Assembly (NCBI GenBank): GCA_032622095.1
Contig: CP136066.1
Span: forward strand, 99,035,319-99,099,318
Direction of reading: 5' to 3'
From: Siphonodentalium dalli
Taxonomy: Eukaryota; Mollusca; Scaphopoda; Gadilida; Siphonodentaliidae
DNA length: 64,000 nucleotides
A model generated the notes under the pieces. That model was not told the origin of the DNA. It saw only the letters and a list, made by a program, of their open reading frames with translations, and did no database searches. The translations under genes were made by a program, and so were the position numbers. Below, in pieces: positions 20,972 through 32,660 of this stretch; the first letter of the stretch is position 1; the number at the start of each line of letters is the position of its first letter.

Positions 20972-23262
20972 TTAGCTCAACTTTACTTTGTAAAGTTTGA
21001 GCTATTGCCAGCGGCCATCTTAGATTTCAAAATTCAATCCATTAGCACGGGCTACAGGCCGTACTGTTCGTCTGATCGTCATGAAATTTGTCATGGATGT
21101 TAATATTGACATATAGATGGGAACGAGTAATTTTGGGGTCATTCGGCCAAAAAACATGGCCGCCAGCAGCCATCTTCGATTTTACTCTTTGCATGACTAA
21201 ATCCTTTAGCACGGGCTACAGGTCGTACCTTTTGTCAGATCATCATAAAATTTGTCATGGATGTTAACAATGACATGTAGATGGGAACAAGTCATTTTTG
21301 GGTTATTCGGGCAAAAAACATGGCCGCCAGCAGCCATCTTGGATTTTACTCTTTGTATGACTAAATCCTTTAGCATGGGCTACAGGTCGTACCTTTAGTC
21401 TGATAATCATGAAATTTGTCATGGCGGTTGAAATTGGAATGTAGATGGGAACGAGTCATTTTGGGGTCATTGGGACAAAAAACATGGCCGCCAGTGGCCA
21501 TCTTTGTTTTCAAAATTCAATCCATTAGCACGGGCCACAGGTTGCACTGTTCGTCTGATCATCATGAAAAACATGGCCGCCAGCAGCCATCTTTGATTTT
21601 ACTCTTTGTATGACTAAATCCTTTAGCACGGGCTACAGGTCGTACCTTTAGTCTGATCATCATAAAATTTGTCATGGATGTTAACAATGACATGTAGATT
21701 GGAACGAGTAATTTTGGGGTCATTCGGCCAAAAAACATGGCCGCCAGCAGCCGTCTTGGATTTTACTCTTTGCATGACTAAATCCTTTAGCACGGGCTAC
21801 AGGTCCTACTTTTAGTCTGATCATCATAAAATTTGTCAAGAATGTTAATAATCACATGTAGATGGGAACGAGTCATTTTGGGGTCATTCCGCCAAAAAAC
21901 ATGGCCACCAGCAGCCATCTTGGATTTTATTCTTTGTATGACTAAATCCTTTTATTAAGAATGTTAATAATCACATGTAGATGGGAACTAGTCATTTTGG
22001 GGTCATTCGGACAAAAAACATGGCCGCCAGCGGCCATCTTGGATTTCAAAATTTAATCCATTAGCACGGGCCACAGGTCGTACTGTTTGTCTGATCATCA
22101 TGAAATATGTCATGGATGATAATATTGACATGTAGATGGGAACGAGTAATTTTGGGGTCATTCGGCCAAAAACATGGCCGCCAGCAGCCATCTTGGATTT
22201 TACTCTTTGTATGACTAAATTCTTTAGCACGGGCTGCAGGTCGTACCTTTAGTCTGATCATCATAAAATTTGTCATGGATGTTAATAATGACATGTAGAT
22301 GGGAACGAGTAATTTTGGGGTCATTCGGCCAAAAAACATGGTCGTCAGCAGCCATCTTGGATTTTACTCTTTGTATGACTAAATCCTTTAGCACGGGCTA
22401 CAGGTCGTACATTTAGTCTGATCATCATAAAATTTGTCATGGCTGTTGAAATTGGAATGTAGATGGGAACGAGTCATTTTGGGGTCATTCCGACAAAAAA
22501 CATGGCCGCCAGCAGCCATCTTGGATTTCAAAATTTAATCCATTAGCACGGGCCACAGGTCGTACTGTTCGTCTGATCATCATGAAATTTGTCATGGATG
22601 TTAATATTGACATGTAGATGGGAACAAGTAATTTTGGGGTCATTTGGCGAAAAACATGGCCGCCAGCAGCCATCTTGGATTTTACTCTTTGTATGACTAA
22701 ATTCTTTAGCACGGGCTACAGGTCGTACCTTTAGTCTGATCATCATAAAAAATTTCATGAATGTTAATAATGACATGAAGATGGGAACGAGTCATTTTGG
22801 GGTCATTTGGCCAAAAAACATGGCCGCCAGCAGCCAACTTGGATTTTACTCTTTGTATGACTAAATCCTTTACCACGGGCTACAGGTCATGAAATTGGAA
22901 TGTAGATGGGAACAAGTCATTTTGGGGTCATTCGGACAAAAAACATGGCCGCCAGTGGCCATCTTGGATTTCAAAATTTAATCCATTAGCACGGGCCACA
23001 GGTCGTACCTTGAGTCTGATCGTCATAAAATTTGTCATTGATGTTAACGATGACATGTAGATGGGAACGACTCATTTTGGGGTCATTCAGCCGAAAACAT
23101 GGCCGCCAGCAGCCATCTTGGATTTTACTTTTCTCTTCATGTCTATAAACTAGTATTAGACATTCAACTTTCCACATTCCTAATCGCTCCATTGACTGTA
23201 ATATATTCCCTTTCCAAGTTGAGCTACAGTGTCATTGACACTTTCATTATCAGTTTAATATT
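20972..23262 (-). repeat. Tandem array, units of about 150-165 bp, inverted relative to array 1 (array 2)
   Basis: About fifteen units carry the reverse complements of the array 1 phrases (TGACATGTAGATGGGAACGA, ACATGGCCGCCAGCAGCCAT, GGGCTACAGGTCGTACC). It opens at TTAGCTCAACTTTAC and closes at AAGTTGAGCTACAGTGTCAT (about 23217-23236) followed by TGACACTTTCAT, the mirror of the array 1 left boundary. The whole unit, array plus borders, is thus one repeat family inserted in both directions. Confidence 0.9.
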
Positions 23263-23618
23263 TCATATCATAAAATAAATAAATTTTTAAACAATGTTTC
23301 TGTTATATATTGGGCCGACTTCGCATGGGACCGTCTTCGTATGGGCGCGTGGGGCCGACTTCTCCTGTATTCTGTTGGAAAGGAAAGGGGGGCAGACGGA
23401 CAAATGTGGTACACAGGTCTGGCAAAGGGACGGCTCGTGCCGGAGACAACTCGGGGGCGGAATACCTGCGAATATGTGATTTGGGTGGGGGCAACCCCGG
23501 GATTGTCGGAAGGACCGAGTGGTCCTCCCCTTAGGAATAACCCCTCATATTATGGCATTTATTTCTAACAAAATCAAGAAGAAAAAAAGAAAATAGCAAT
23601 TTGTTTACATAAATATGT

Positions 23619-23733
23619 CTATTTCTTTTTTCCTGGAAATGGTGGTTTTCTGGAGAAGCCAATTTGATCTCCATTGATGACTGTGGCCTTTCCTAGTGTA
23701 GGATCCCGCTCGTCTGGCCCTCTGTATGTACAC
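23619..23733 (-). CDS. Possible terminal exon of an unknown gene
   Basis: After a possible acceptor (CGCCAG, AG at 23735-23734), a frame of 37 codons ends in TAG (23621-23619). It includes KATVINGDQIGFSRKPPFPG, which looks protein-like. The tract before the acceptor is poor in pyrimidines and another frame is also open here, so support is weak. It is not recognised. Confidence 0.25.
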
Positions 23734-23859
23734 CTGGCGATCACTCAGCAGGAAGAATTTGTAGTTGGTGAGTGGATCCCAGATAGCATCCCTATGTTGA
23801 TCCAACGTAAAATCAACATTGAAATGACATTGCGATAAAGTTGGTGATTGGTCCAGTTT

Positions 23860-24110
23860 GCTCGTGGACATGAACGTAGAATATGTTGAAGAACTAAAGT
23901 TGAATTTTGGGACGTTATATCAACGTTGGAATAATATTGGAAACCTAACGTTGAATTTTTCAATGTTCGCTCCATGTTGAATCGACGTTGGGATAATGTT
24001 GGAAACCTAACGTTGAATTTTGGGACGCTCACTCAACGTTGAAATAATGTTGGAATCCTAATTTTGATTATTTTTGTTCGCTCAACGTTGAATCGTATAT
24101 ACCGGTATGT
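23860..24110 (-). repeat. Degenerate minisatellite with AACGTTGAA units
   Basis: Four to five imperfect units of roughly 55-60 bp repeat the words CAACGTTG, ATAATGTTGGAAACCTAACG and TTGAATTTTGGGACG. Confidence 0.65.
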
Positions 24111-24620
24111 CATTCCTGCTAAGTGATAGTGAAGATTTTCTGTCTTCAACACAGTATCTGTGTGGTTTAGGCGACGCCGGCCTCTCTTCATACCTCGGCG
24201 ACGCAGGTGGTGGTTTCCGTCCCTGAGCTAGTGGAGTCTGACTGGGTGGAGTTGCCATCTCCACATCGAAGACAACGGCGGGGACTTCTGTGGTGACGTC
24301 TGCGTCCCTGTTGCCACTGTCCACGTCGATGACAGGGACATCCAGCGTCCCTGCTCTCAGTTCTCCACTGTCTCCACTTGGCCTTCCTGTATCTGCAGCG
24401 TCTTGAGAGGGTCTTTGCCTTCTACTTGAACTTCCGGTGTACTCTGGTTGGATCTATCAAGCCACGGCCAGTGGAGGGTTCCACTGGAGCGACTTGGTAG
24501 TCCAAAATCACATGCAGCCGACCTGCGTTAGAGTGTAAAGTCCATCCAACACAATGGGCCGACTGCAAATCGCTCTGCACGATGCGGACTTGGCTGGGGA
24601 TTAAGCTATCCATGTCCAGC
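24082..24620 (-). pseudogene. Decayed reading frame of unknown identity
   Basis: Two minus-strand frames follow each other. The first (24422-24613) begins MDSLIPSQVRIVQSDLQSAH and includes VGWTLHSNAGRLHVILDYQ. The second is open from about 24440 to 24082 and is Pro/Ser/Arg-rich (GRKPPPASPRYEERPASPK). A single 1-nt length change near 24430-24440 would join them. The composition is higher in GC than its surroundings. It could be a retroelement Gag or ORF1 relic or exons of a real gene; no motif decides. Confidence 0.4.
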
Positions 24621-25255
24621 CAAGCCCGACAAAAAACTAACAGTCACTCAACGGATTAGTGCAGCGAGCACTATTGCGCCTGTCCCATCGAGCAACCTGA
24701 TCGAGAATGACCGAATACCTGAGACGACTCGGGCCAGACACATCCCGTCATATTTAGATTATCCCGTTATATTCATAATTCAGATAAAAACATGGATACA
24801 CAAAATTCACCTTTAATGGATCGGCAGTAATCGGCGTTGTTTAAACCTGTCTTACACAGTTGGTGCTACCATCGTTTGCATACCTATGGTTATATACCTA
24901 CCAACATAGTGATGCAATAAAGGTTCACAGTTGAAGCACTGAGTCCTTGAAATCCAATTAGTTATTAAAATAACTTGAATAATTTCCAAAAATAAAATAA
25001 ACAATTTTATGAAGCTTGAAGAGAATTCCAAAGCATCAAAAGTCTATTTTCGGTTCCAAAAATGCTCAGAACTAAACCAAAAATCTTGCAATTGATTTCA
25101 GCAATTTGAAATGTTTCCTGAAGAAATTTCCAATTAATTTCTTAACCCATTTAAACAGATTTAATAGATGTTAATGACTTTTAAACTTTGGTGATGGATA
25201 AAAGCAATACCAATATATAGTTTGACGAGCTACAAGGCATATCTTCTCTCTTATG
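24621..25255. other. Non-coding stretch upstream of the MEA1-like gene
   Basis: No exon seen. It may hold the promoter or a 5' untranslated exon of the plus-strand gene, but no clear promoter element is visible. Confidence 0.35.
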
Positions 25256-25307
25256 ATTCAGCAAATGGGGGACCTACATGTAGCTACAGCTTGGTCCCCC
25301 ATTTGCT
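25256..25307. repeat. Perfect hairpin upstream of the MEA1-like gene
   Basis: TCAGCAAATGGGGGACC and its inverse GGTCCCCCATTTGCTGA are separated by an 18-bp loop. It lies about 130 bp before the coding start. Confidence 0.75.
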
Positions 25308-25436
25308 GAACTATACAGTACTCGCAAAAATAAACCATGTATCTCATCAAATTATATGGATATTCTATAGCTACAGTACATGTATGTAATTGTATCAACC
25401 TTGTGTTACTTTCCATATTGTAGTAAACAGAAGAAA

Positions 25437-25808
25437 ATGGCTCCAGTTCCAGAGAATTCAGATGAAAAACCCAGCGAGGAAACTATGGAAGACAATTCAT
25501 TAGAGAATGCAGAAATTCCAAATTATGTGATTAACTATGATTCTGGAGATGATGATATGGGAGATGAGGAAGGGGATGTGAACATGGGATATTCAATTCT
25601 TCCTCAGGACTCTGGTGATGAATTTGAAAATGAAATGGACAGTGAAGCAGCTGAGCCTGGTTCTCAGCTTGGAGATCACCAACCTAGAGATGGAGCTGAC
25701 AACACACTTAGTGATGAAGCTCAGGCTTCAAATGACTATGAAGTACCAGGAATGCACGCGGGCATAGACTATGATGCTCTGAATCTTCCTAAACCAACCT
25801 ATATGCAG
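25437..25808 (+). CDS. MEA1: Male-enhanced antigen 1 (MEA1)-like, coding exon 1
   Basis: The ATG at 25437 (context AGAAAATGG) opens 124 codons ending exactly at CAG/GT (25808/25809), phase 0. The peptide is strongly acidic (NYDSGDDDMGDEEGDV) and contains MGYSILPQDSGDE, which resembles the GYS..PL.QD segment of vertebrate MEA1. An in-frame ATG at 25380 exists, but the stretch between carries a pyrimidine-rich tract and TTGTAG (25418-25423), so it is probably intron and the leader lies further upstream. With exons 2 and 3 the product is 212 residues (human MEA1 is about 170-185). MEA1 is a small acidic protein first described from testis; its molecular role is poorly known. Confidence 0.85.
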
Positions 25809-25846
25809 GTACATGCCCTGTTATGTTTGAGCTTCATCTTGGTTAA

Positions 25847-26113
25847 CCCTTCCATGACTGGAGCTTCCTGAAATTTGTGAAATCACTGTGCCAATGCATT
25901 CTCTTATACTATACATGTATGCGACTCTCCCATAGGGAGCCTCCCATATATAAGAGAATACATTGGCCTAACAATATTTACCTTGACCTTGTAAACCAGT
26001 TCATTCATATGCGAGCGAATATGAGGCTCCCTATGGAAGACTTGTATATATAGGAGAATGCACTGGCACATGATCTTTAATGCTGCACCAGCTCAGCTCC
26101 TGTCATGAAAGGG
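25847..26113. mobile_element. TTAA-target MITE in intron 1, diverged hairpin module
   Basis: Starts CCCTTCCATGACTGGAGC after TTAA (25843-25846) and ends with the inverse GCTCCTGTCATGAAAGGG at 26113, followed by TTCA, a worn TTAA. Inside are two diverged copies of the AATGCATTCTCTTATA hairpin module in opposite orientation. Same family as 37320-38012 and related to 16089-16480. Confidence 0.75.
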
Positions 26114-26304
26114 TTCAAAACAGTAGGTGGCTATTTCTCTACTAGTAGTATGGTATCTCTGGTCCTGAGACATACCATGGGTCCTTGTTTAGCGGATGTC
26201 CAACTTTGAATTGGCAACTGCGTGCACCTCCCTCAAAACCACACCAAATTTGCTATGCAACTTTAGATTTCATTTGCACCCTGCCTCTTCTTGAATGCTA
26301 GTCT

Positions 26305-26445
26305 AATATGGCTTGTTGTCATTCATCGGAAAGCTCTCACTGAGAGCTTTCCGATGAATGGCAACAAGCCATATTTCCGACTAAATCCTGAAAGTTACCC
26401 ATAATTCTGCTGTGGTTAAGGAGTCGATTACTTAGGGCATTACCG
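26305..26445. mobile_element. CAGTAATGCCC-type MITE, left-truncated
   Basis: Contains the hairpin GGAAAGCTCTCACTGAGAGCTTTCC and the end TAAGGAGTCGATTACTTAGG, then GCATTACCG and TA. The left terminal repeat is missing. Confidence 0.65.
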
Positions 26446-26812
26446 TACCTTAAGCCGAACTGCATTGCAGAGTTCAATCCCCTGCTATTCTGGACTAAAT
26501 TTTTTATTTAAGACTTTTGTCTGTTACAATTAATTCTGTATTATTCTGAGAAACTGAATTGTCCATATTGATTTGAAAATTGGCTAGATCAAGCCAGAAT
26601 GAATTGTAACTGACTGAAAAAATTCTTAACTAAAAAATGTTACATTTATTTACGAAAATATACATGTTACATGATGGCAGTGGTCAGACCAGAGTAGCGA
26701 GGGGAGTCAGGGGACTGAACTCTGTCCTGCAGCTTGACCTCAAGTTTCCCAATTGTGAACTAAGTATGAAAATATATCTTGACTCTTGGTCTGAAAAGAA
26801 CATAAATATACA

Positions 26813-27049
26813 CAGTAATGCCCTAATTAATCGACTGCTTAACCACAGCAGAATTATGGGTAAATTTTCAGGATTTGGTCGGAAATATGGCTTGTTGCCA
26901 TTCATCGGAAAGCTCTCGGAGAGAGCTTTCCGATGAATGGCATCCGAGAGCTTTCCGATGAATGGCAACAAGCCATATTTCCGACTAAATCCTGAAAAGT
27001 TACCCATAATTCTGCTGTGGTTAAGCAGTCGATTAATTAGGGCATTACT
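26813..27049. mobile_element. CAGTAATGCCC-type MITE with a duplicated central hairpin
   Basis: The left end CAGTAATGCCCTAATTAATC and its inverse ending at 27049 enclose about 110-bp arms. The centre holds repeated ATTCATCGGAAAGCTCTC and inverse words, so the whole element folds on itself. Related to 36280-36397. Confidence 0.75.
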
Positions 27050-27349
27050 TTATATTACTTTACACTAAAGGTGGTGTATCTCTTCCCTGAACATTTTGTA
27101 CACCGGTAGATTTGGGCCATTATGGAGGTGGGGGGGGGGGGGTAAAATAATAATTTTGAGTCGGGGAAGCCAGGAAAAGTAATATTTTTTGTTCAGAAAT
27201 GTGGTTATTTTTAGAACATTACACTTTCCATCTGCGATGTTCTTAACTATAGAAATGACCCTTGTCAGTGCATTTGCATGGCCGTCACACATTACGAGTA
27301 CCGGTACCTCCATTGTGTAATCAACTCCTCCCACAATTTTGAATGTAGA

Positions 27350-27775
27350 GTTTTTATACGCCCGTTTGATAAAACGGTCGTATTATGTAAATGGGTTGTC
27401 CGTCCGTCGTCCGTCTATCCGTCCGCTTTTGGTTTCCGGATGATAACTTTAGATTGAATCGAGTGAACTGAACCAACTTTGGTATGTTAGTTTACCACAC
27501 CAAACTACAGATCAAGTTCGAACATGGGTTTCGTCTGCATGATTTTGACTGAGTTATGCCCCTTTTTCGACTTAGATTTTACCTGATTTGCGGTTTCCAG
27601 ATGATAACTTTAGATTGAATTGAGTGAACTGAACCAAATTTGGTATACAGATCAAGTTCAAATATTATTTCATCTTAAGTCAAAGATTTCAAACAAATGA
27701 ATTAAACCTTGCCCCACTCTACTCCAGAAACGGGAGTATTATGCCACGCCCCGACGGCGTGCTCTTGTTTAACTT
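27350..27775. repeat. Dispersed repeat opening TTTATACGCCCGT
   Basis: Begins TATACGCCCGTTTGATAAAA and CGGTCGTATTATG, followed by GTCCGTCCGTCGTCCGTC and two partial copies of GATGATAACTTTAGATTGAA. It resembles repeats I associate with bivalve genomes (from memory). Confidence 0.55.
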
Positions 27776-28045
27776 TATGATATTGTTACCACTACCTGTA
27801 CATGTACTAGTACATGTGTATTGCTAATGTACAACATGTATATGAATGACAGAAAACAAATTATAGTTATTCATAGAGTTAATCATAGAGTTATTCCCTT
27901 TTCTCAACTTATTATTTTTCTAATTTTCAATTTTTGAATGATTTTGACCAAAGTTCGATTATGTTTGTCTGAAAAAAATCCAGCCTTTTAAGAAAACCAT
28001 CTTTTTTTGGGGAAAGTGTGATCGGCAACCTTTTATTTTATCTTT

Positions 28046-28577
28046 TAACCTTTTCTTTCCTAAATACTCACTGAGAGTACATGTACATGTAGTTTCCACA
28101 GGAAATGTCCAGATACTAAGATCAACAAATGTTATTCTCTGAATATTTTCTATGAAAACTAGTTGTCAATGACTATTTTGTGAAGAAAAAGTTAAAATCC
28201 ATCGATGCTCTTCCAGTGAACACTTGCATTGAATAAAGGGTTAACCAGATTTCTCTTTTATAGGTTCCAGATGTTCCAAACCCAATAAAAGCGGCATTTT
28301 GTGGAACAAGCTAACCTTTTCTTTCCTAAATACTCACTGACGAGTACATGTACATGTAGTTTCCACAGGAAATGTCCGAATACTAATATCAACAAATGTT
28401 ATTTTCCGAATATTTTCTACGAAAACTAGTTGTCAATGACTATTTTGTGAAGAAAAAGTTAAAATCCATTGATGCTCTTCCAGTGAACACTTGCATTGAA
28501 TAAAGGGTTAACCAGATTTCTCCTTTATAGGTTCCAGATGTTCCAAAACCCAATAAAAGCAACATTTTGTGGAACAA
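28046..28577 (+). repeat. 266-bp tandem duplication spanning the 5' part of exon 2
   Basis: Unit 1 starts at 28046 and unit 2 at 28312. Both contain TTTTCTTTCCTAAATACTCA, GTTTCCACAGGAAATGTCC and the acceptor TTATAG/GTTCCAGATG. In unit 1 the exon copy (28264-28310) has one A missing in the CCAAAACCC run and stops at GGAACAAG without a donor, so it cannot replace exon 2. The second unit continues into the functional exon. Confidence 0.9.
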
Positions 28578-28612
28578 GCCAAGAGAATTCAACAGCACAG
28601 ATCTTAATAAAA
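28531..28612 (+). CDS. MEA1: MEA1-like, coding exon 2
   Basis: The acceptor TTTATAG (28524-28530) is followed by 27 codons plus one base, and the donor is A/GTTAGT at 28613. It encodes VPDVPKPNKSNILWNKPREF and a short polar tail ending DLNK. The phase matches exon 1 (phase 0 in) and exon 3 (one base carried over, giving AGT for Ser across the junction). This middle part is not conserved enough for me to match it to vertebrate MEA1. Confidence 0.75.
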
Positions 28613-28941
28613 GTTAGTTAGGCAACATACCTGTACATGTACAGCTATGCTGTAATTAATCTACCATCCTTAACGAGGTTGACCACCGGTACTACCGCGA
28701 TACTTAACCTCGTTCATGCGATCAACCACAAACCACACCAGAGGTGTGTCGTGATGCTGCATTGATAACGCAATCGCAAGTTTCGGTCAGTGACCAACTT
28801 TGTATGTTGAATAAACGGTAAACAATATATTAAATGAAATAGTGCTTTGTGTTTAGTGACGTCAAATGCTCAGATTTTTCTAGATTGAACTCGCTTTTTT
28901 TTCGAAGTTTGTACCAAGTTCATCTCATCGCTGTGAAAAAA

Positions 28942-30185
28942 TAGGGACCTGTGAATATTCGAGATTCGATTCGATGTCGATATCGGACACCCGATTCGAG
29001 ATCGACACCGAATCGGTCTGCTGATTTGGATATTTTCGAATCGGTGTTACTTTGGTGTAATCTCGTTTATTGCATCTAAATAGCACATGCCAAATGACCT
29101 GAACTCACAAAAATTGAAGCACAAGGTTGCCAAGTAAGCCAATGTAGGTAATTTTGAATGGATGCCGTTTAGAATAGATGTGCATTATGCAAATTATTTA
29201 CTTCGATCGCAACCCGTGATGGTGATCAATCGCCGCATATTTGTAATGTATGGATACCATGTAAATTGTCTACAATCGTGATCGCTAGATGCGGAACTCA
29301 ATTGATACCTTATGTTTAGAACTTCAGATATCCAATTCAGATTATATGAATAAAATTCAAAGTCAGCGCCGTTATGAGCGACAAAACATAGCTCGGAATG
29401 AACAGAAACGGTGAGAAACCTAAGAACAATCAGTCAATTATGTTCTTAAATGGACGTCATCGTGTGCGACCAGTTACATGTATCTACGACACTGTCGGCA
29501 GAATTCCTTTAATTTACAGTATTAACTACTTTCAGTTTCTGTTTCCCGGGAAATCGAGCGCGTTGCACCAAGTTTCGATCCGTTGAATCTTGTTGATAGC
29601 ATATAACATTTGTAATTTGTGCCTGTTTTCTGGGACCCCCTCCATAAAGACAACTACTGTGAATATGTGATGTAGATGTTTGATCTATTGTGCGGTGAAT
29701 AGTTTAACAGATAACTAACATTGGTATCGGACTGCAACAATAATATAGCTGAACGGTGTGCCCATGTCCACTTGTGTCAAATCTTTATTATCTTTATTAA
29801 ATAATGTAGACAAGTGACTTCCATTCCATGGGGTTTGCGATACGTTGATTGAACTGTCTTTAAGTTTCTTACTGTCACTTCTTGCTATGTTCGCCATGAC
29901 ACAGCTAGATATATATGCAATGCAACATATCCCAAACCCTCCATGAAACTGAGAGTGACTTTCCTATGTCACGATTTTCCTATAAAAAACACAAGTTCCA
30001 ATGGATGTTTAAGGAGATTAACATTGTTATATAGTATCTAGTGAATTTTGCAGTTTTTGTCCTGAGACACCAAAATACACACTGGTAAACAATGTCATAT
30101 ACTAGCTGATTCGATGTCGATATCAGGATGGAGATTCGATATCGAGATTCGATTCGATGCAAAATTCCCGATTCGCAAATCCCTA
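28942..30185. mobile_element. hAT-like inverted-repeat element in intron 2
   Basis: The left end TAGGGACCTGTGAAT and the right end ATTCGCAAATCCCTA are imperfect inverses. Both subterminal regions are rich in GATTCGATTCGAT. The flanks GTGAAAAA and GTAAACAA agree at six of eight positions, a worn 8-bp duplication. No transposase seen. Confidence 0.5.
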
Positions 30186-31059
30186 GTAAACAACCCTATA
30201 AACTCTATATAAAAATTATTTGATATAATTGATTAAAATTTATAAACATATTTGGTATATAAATATTTTTCAAAAAATAAATAGGAAGTTGACAGGAAAA
30301 ATATATCAGTTTCCCAAATGTTATGATCTGATCTATGACCTTTTTAGGACGCTAGCATTCGCGGTAACACCACTTGACTGTCATATATATATATATATGA
30401 TTAAAATACTATAATTCATCACTATTTGAAATATCTGTGTCTCAGAAGATGCCCACATAGAAATTAAAAAACGCTGAAATCATAGAATGACTTCCCCCCC
30501 CCTTTGGCGCCCAGAATGCAACAGAATTCAAACTTTTTCAATTGAAGGGGAAGAACTCTATCTTTAATTTATAGAGTTATTCCCCTGCATTGAAAATAAT
30601 ACTGATTTTACTTCAATTTTGATGACAAAATGCGTTGACAACTCAACAAAAACAACTTGTCCACAGTTTATTACACCGGATAAGTTGATAATACAATGTT
30701 TTGGAGCTTCCTCTTTCAAATGGTATATAATATGGCATATATTTTATATAAAGTAATCTGGGGGTTCAAAAATTAAGTGGGTCTTTAAATATGAAGGATA
30801 TGAACACTAGGTGTCATGGCAGAGTCTTTTCTTTTCCTTTCTGCTCCTTTTTGAGAAAAGATGTCTTAAGATGATACCCACATGCTACAGTTTTCGTCCA
30901 TTTACTCTAACCAGAGTTAGGATCCTTGTTGGACGTTGTGTCCATCAAACATTTCAACTGGTAACTTGTACACACTGGTATCAGAACTAATGTCATTCTT
31001 ACATGTACATAATATGTACTATATATCCACCATATTGAAAAAAACAATGATTTAAGTTC

Positions 31060-31740
31060 AAATGTGTTGGTTTTTTATGTGTACCCCAACGTCCGGATCA
31101 ACCATCCGTCATTCGTCCGTCCGTCTGTCTGTCCATAGAGACTTGCTATCCGATTCGATTACTCGATTATTTATTATCGGATCGTGTTAAAATTTCATGT
31201 GCATGTTTACGATGACACACCCCTCACCTGTATAGTTTTTGGTGTTGATCAGTTTAGAAATTATTAACACTTTGCATCCACACATGGGCATGTGCTATCC
31301 GATGCTATAACCAAAGTGTTTTTTATCCGATTCTGTTCATATTTTATATGTAGGTTTATGATGACACACCCCTCACCTGTGTAGTTTTTGTTATCGATTG
31401 GTTGATCGGTTTAAAAAATAATTAACCCTGCACACAAATGCTATCTGATGCATCTAAGTCAAACAAGTTTCTTATGATCTGCCTCATATTTCTTACCTAG
31501 GTCTTTCTTAGCATGTTCTTCATCTGTGTGGATTTTGGTATTGTTTAGTTAACCCTTTCCACTTTTGTTTTTAAATAGAATTCATCCAAGCCAGGATGAC
31601 TTATATATTTTTCATCTTATCAGCACCAAATTTGGTACTTATGGTCCTCACCCCAACATAAAGATTAACTTCAAATTTGGGTTTGATCCGCTATATTTTA
31701 ACAGAGTTATGGCCATTTATAATTCAAGTAACTGATAATG
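31060..31740. repeat. Dispersed repeat with GTCCGTCCGTC and tandem AT-rich subunits
   Basis: Opens GTGTACCCCAACGTCCGG, then GTCCGTCCGTCTGTCTGTCC. Sub-units of about 150 bp follow with ATGATGACACACCCCTCACC (31210, 31360). Similar degenerate units continue at 34150-34830 after the hAT insertion. Confidence 0.55.
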
Positions 31741-32394
31741 TAATTAATAGCTGTTGCCACTGTGAGATTTGAAGAGAAGTTCTCAATAACACAGAGCCTG
31801 TCTTATTGGTTTTAGTTCAGCTGGACATTAGATACATGTAGATAGATATAGCAGGTAGCTAGCAGAGTCTGTTGATAAAATCTGTCAATAATATAATTAA
31901 TGGATGGCTCTCGATTAGTTTTCATAGACATTGTTGTTTACAGACTCTGTATCTTAGAAATAAATTAACCCACCCATTCCGTAGTTCCATCTAGGGTCCT
32001 GCGAATTGGAGATTTTGATCGAATCGAATATCGGATCGAATTCAGGAAATCGAATCGAATATCGAATCGAATCATATCTGTGTGTTGCATTCTCAAATGG
32101 GCATGTTTTGTCAACAATTATACGATTTGTGAAAGGTTCTACGAACTACACGCACAAAGTTCCATCATGAGTTATGTGGCGATGAACCGTCGTTTAACTT
32201 CAGTTCGAATGATAATCGTCGAGAAAGAAAAAAACAGATTTAAAAAAACGTCCATGCGGCCGTCACGACGATTAATATATAACCACTAAACGGATTATCG
32301 GAACAAAAATCATGCGAAATTTGTACAGTTTGCATGTACATGCAAAATTGCAAATCGACCTTCGAAATCAACCGTTGTTATAAACTTGAAGATG

Positions 32395-32660
32395 CAACAA
32401 CAGTCGCAGGGTAGCCTGTTTATGTAGTGCTGGATGCTTCTTGGACATATGATTCCATAGATGGGTCGTTGTCGCAGATGCTTGCGATTTATACACCATG
32501 TCGCAGTCGTTTATTAATGACCATTTTAGGTAAGGATTGTCCGTTTATAAGTGGACAATCTTATGCGCATTAGGTGAGTCATCACACGTGTAAGTCCCTT
32601 CACTATACCTGCAACGTTATCATGTTTAAAATAAACATGAATAACGGACGACATTTTGTC
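32395..32660 (-). pseudogene. BED zinc-finger remnant of a hAT transposase
   Basis: On the minus strand, a start MSSVIHVYFKHD (ATG at 32654-32652) and, after a frame break, CDMVYKSQASATTTHLWNHM and SKKHPALHK (about 32527-32410) are seen. The latter has the second Cys and the HLWNH...KKHP pattern of BED fingers, which hAT transposases carry at their N-terminus. Between the two parts, GCAG/GTATAG near 32610 could be a splice donor, so an intron rather than damage may explain the break. The expected first Cys position appears to read Trp. No downstream catalytic domain is present. Confidence 0.65.

Noticed and set aside
21003-23192. Many 65-90-codon frames within the tandem arrays
   Set aside because: Same peptides repeat with the DNA unit on either strand; no codon bias or start signals.
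25380-25436. Upstream in-frame ATG that would extend the MEA1-like protein by 19 residues
   Set aside because: The extra segment is pyrimidine-rich and ends in TTGTAG, which looks like an intron 3' end; the ATG at 25437 has the better context.
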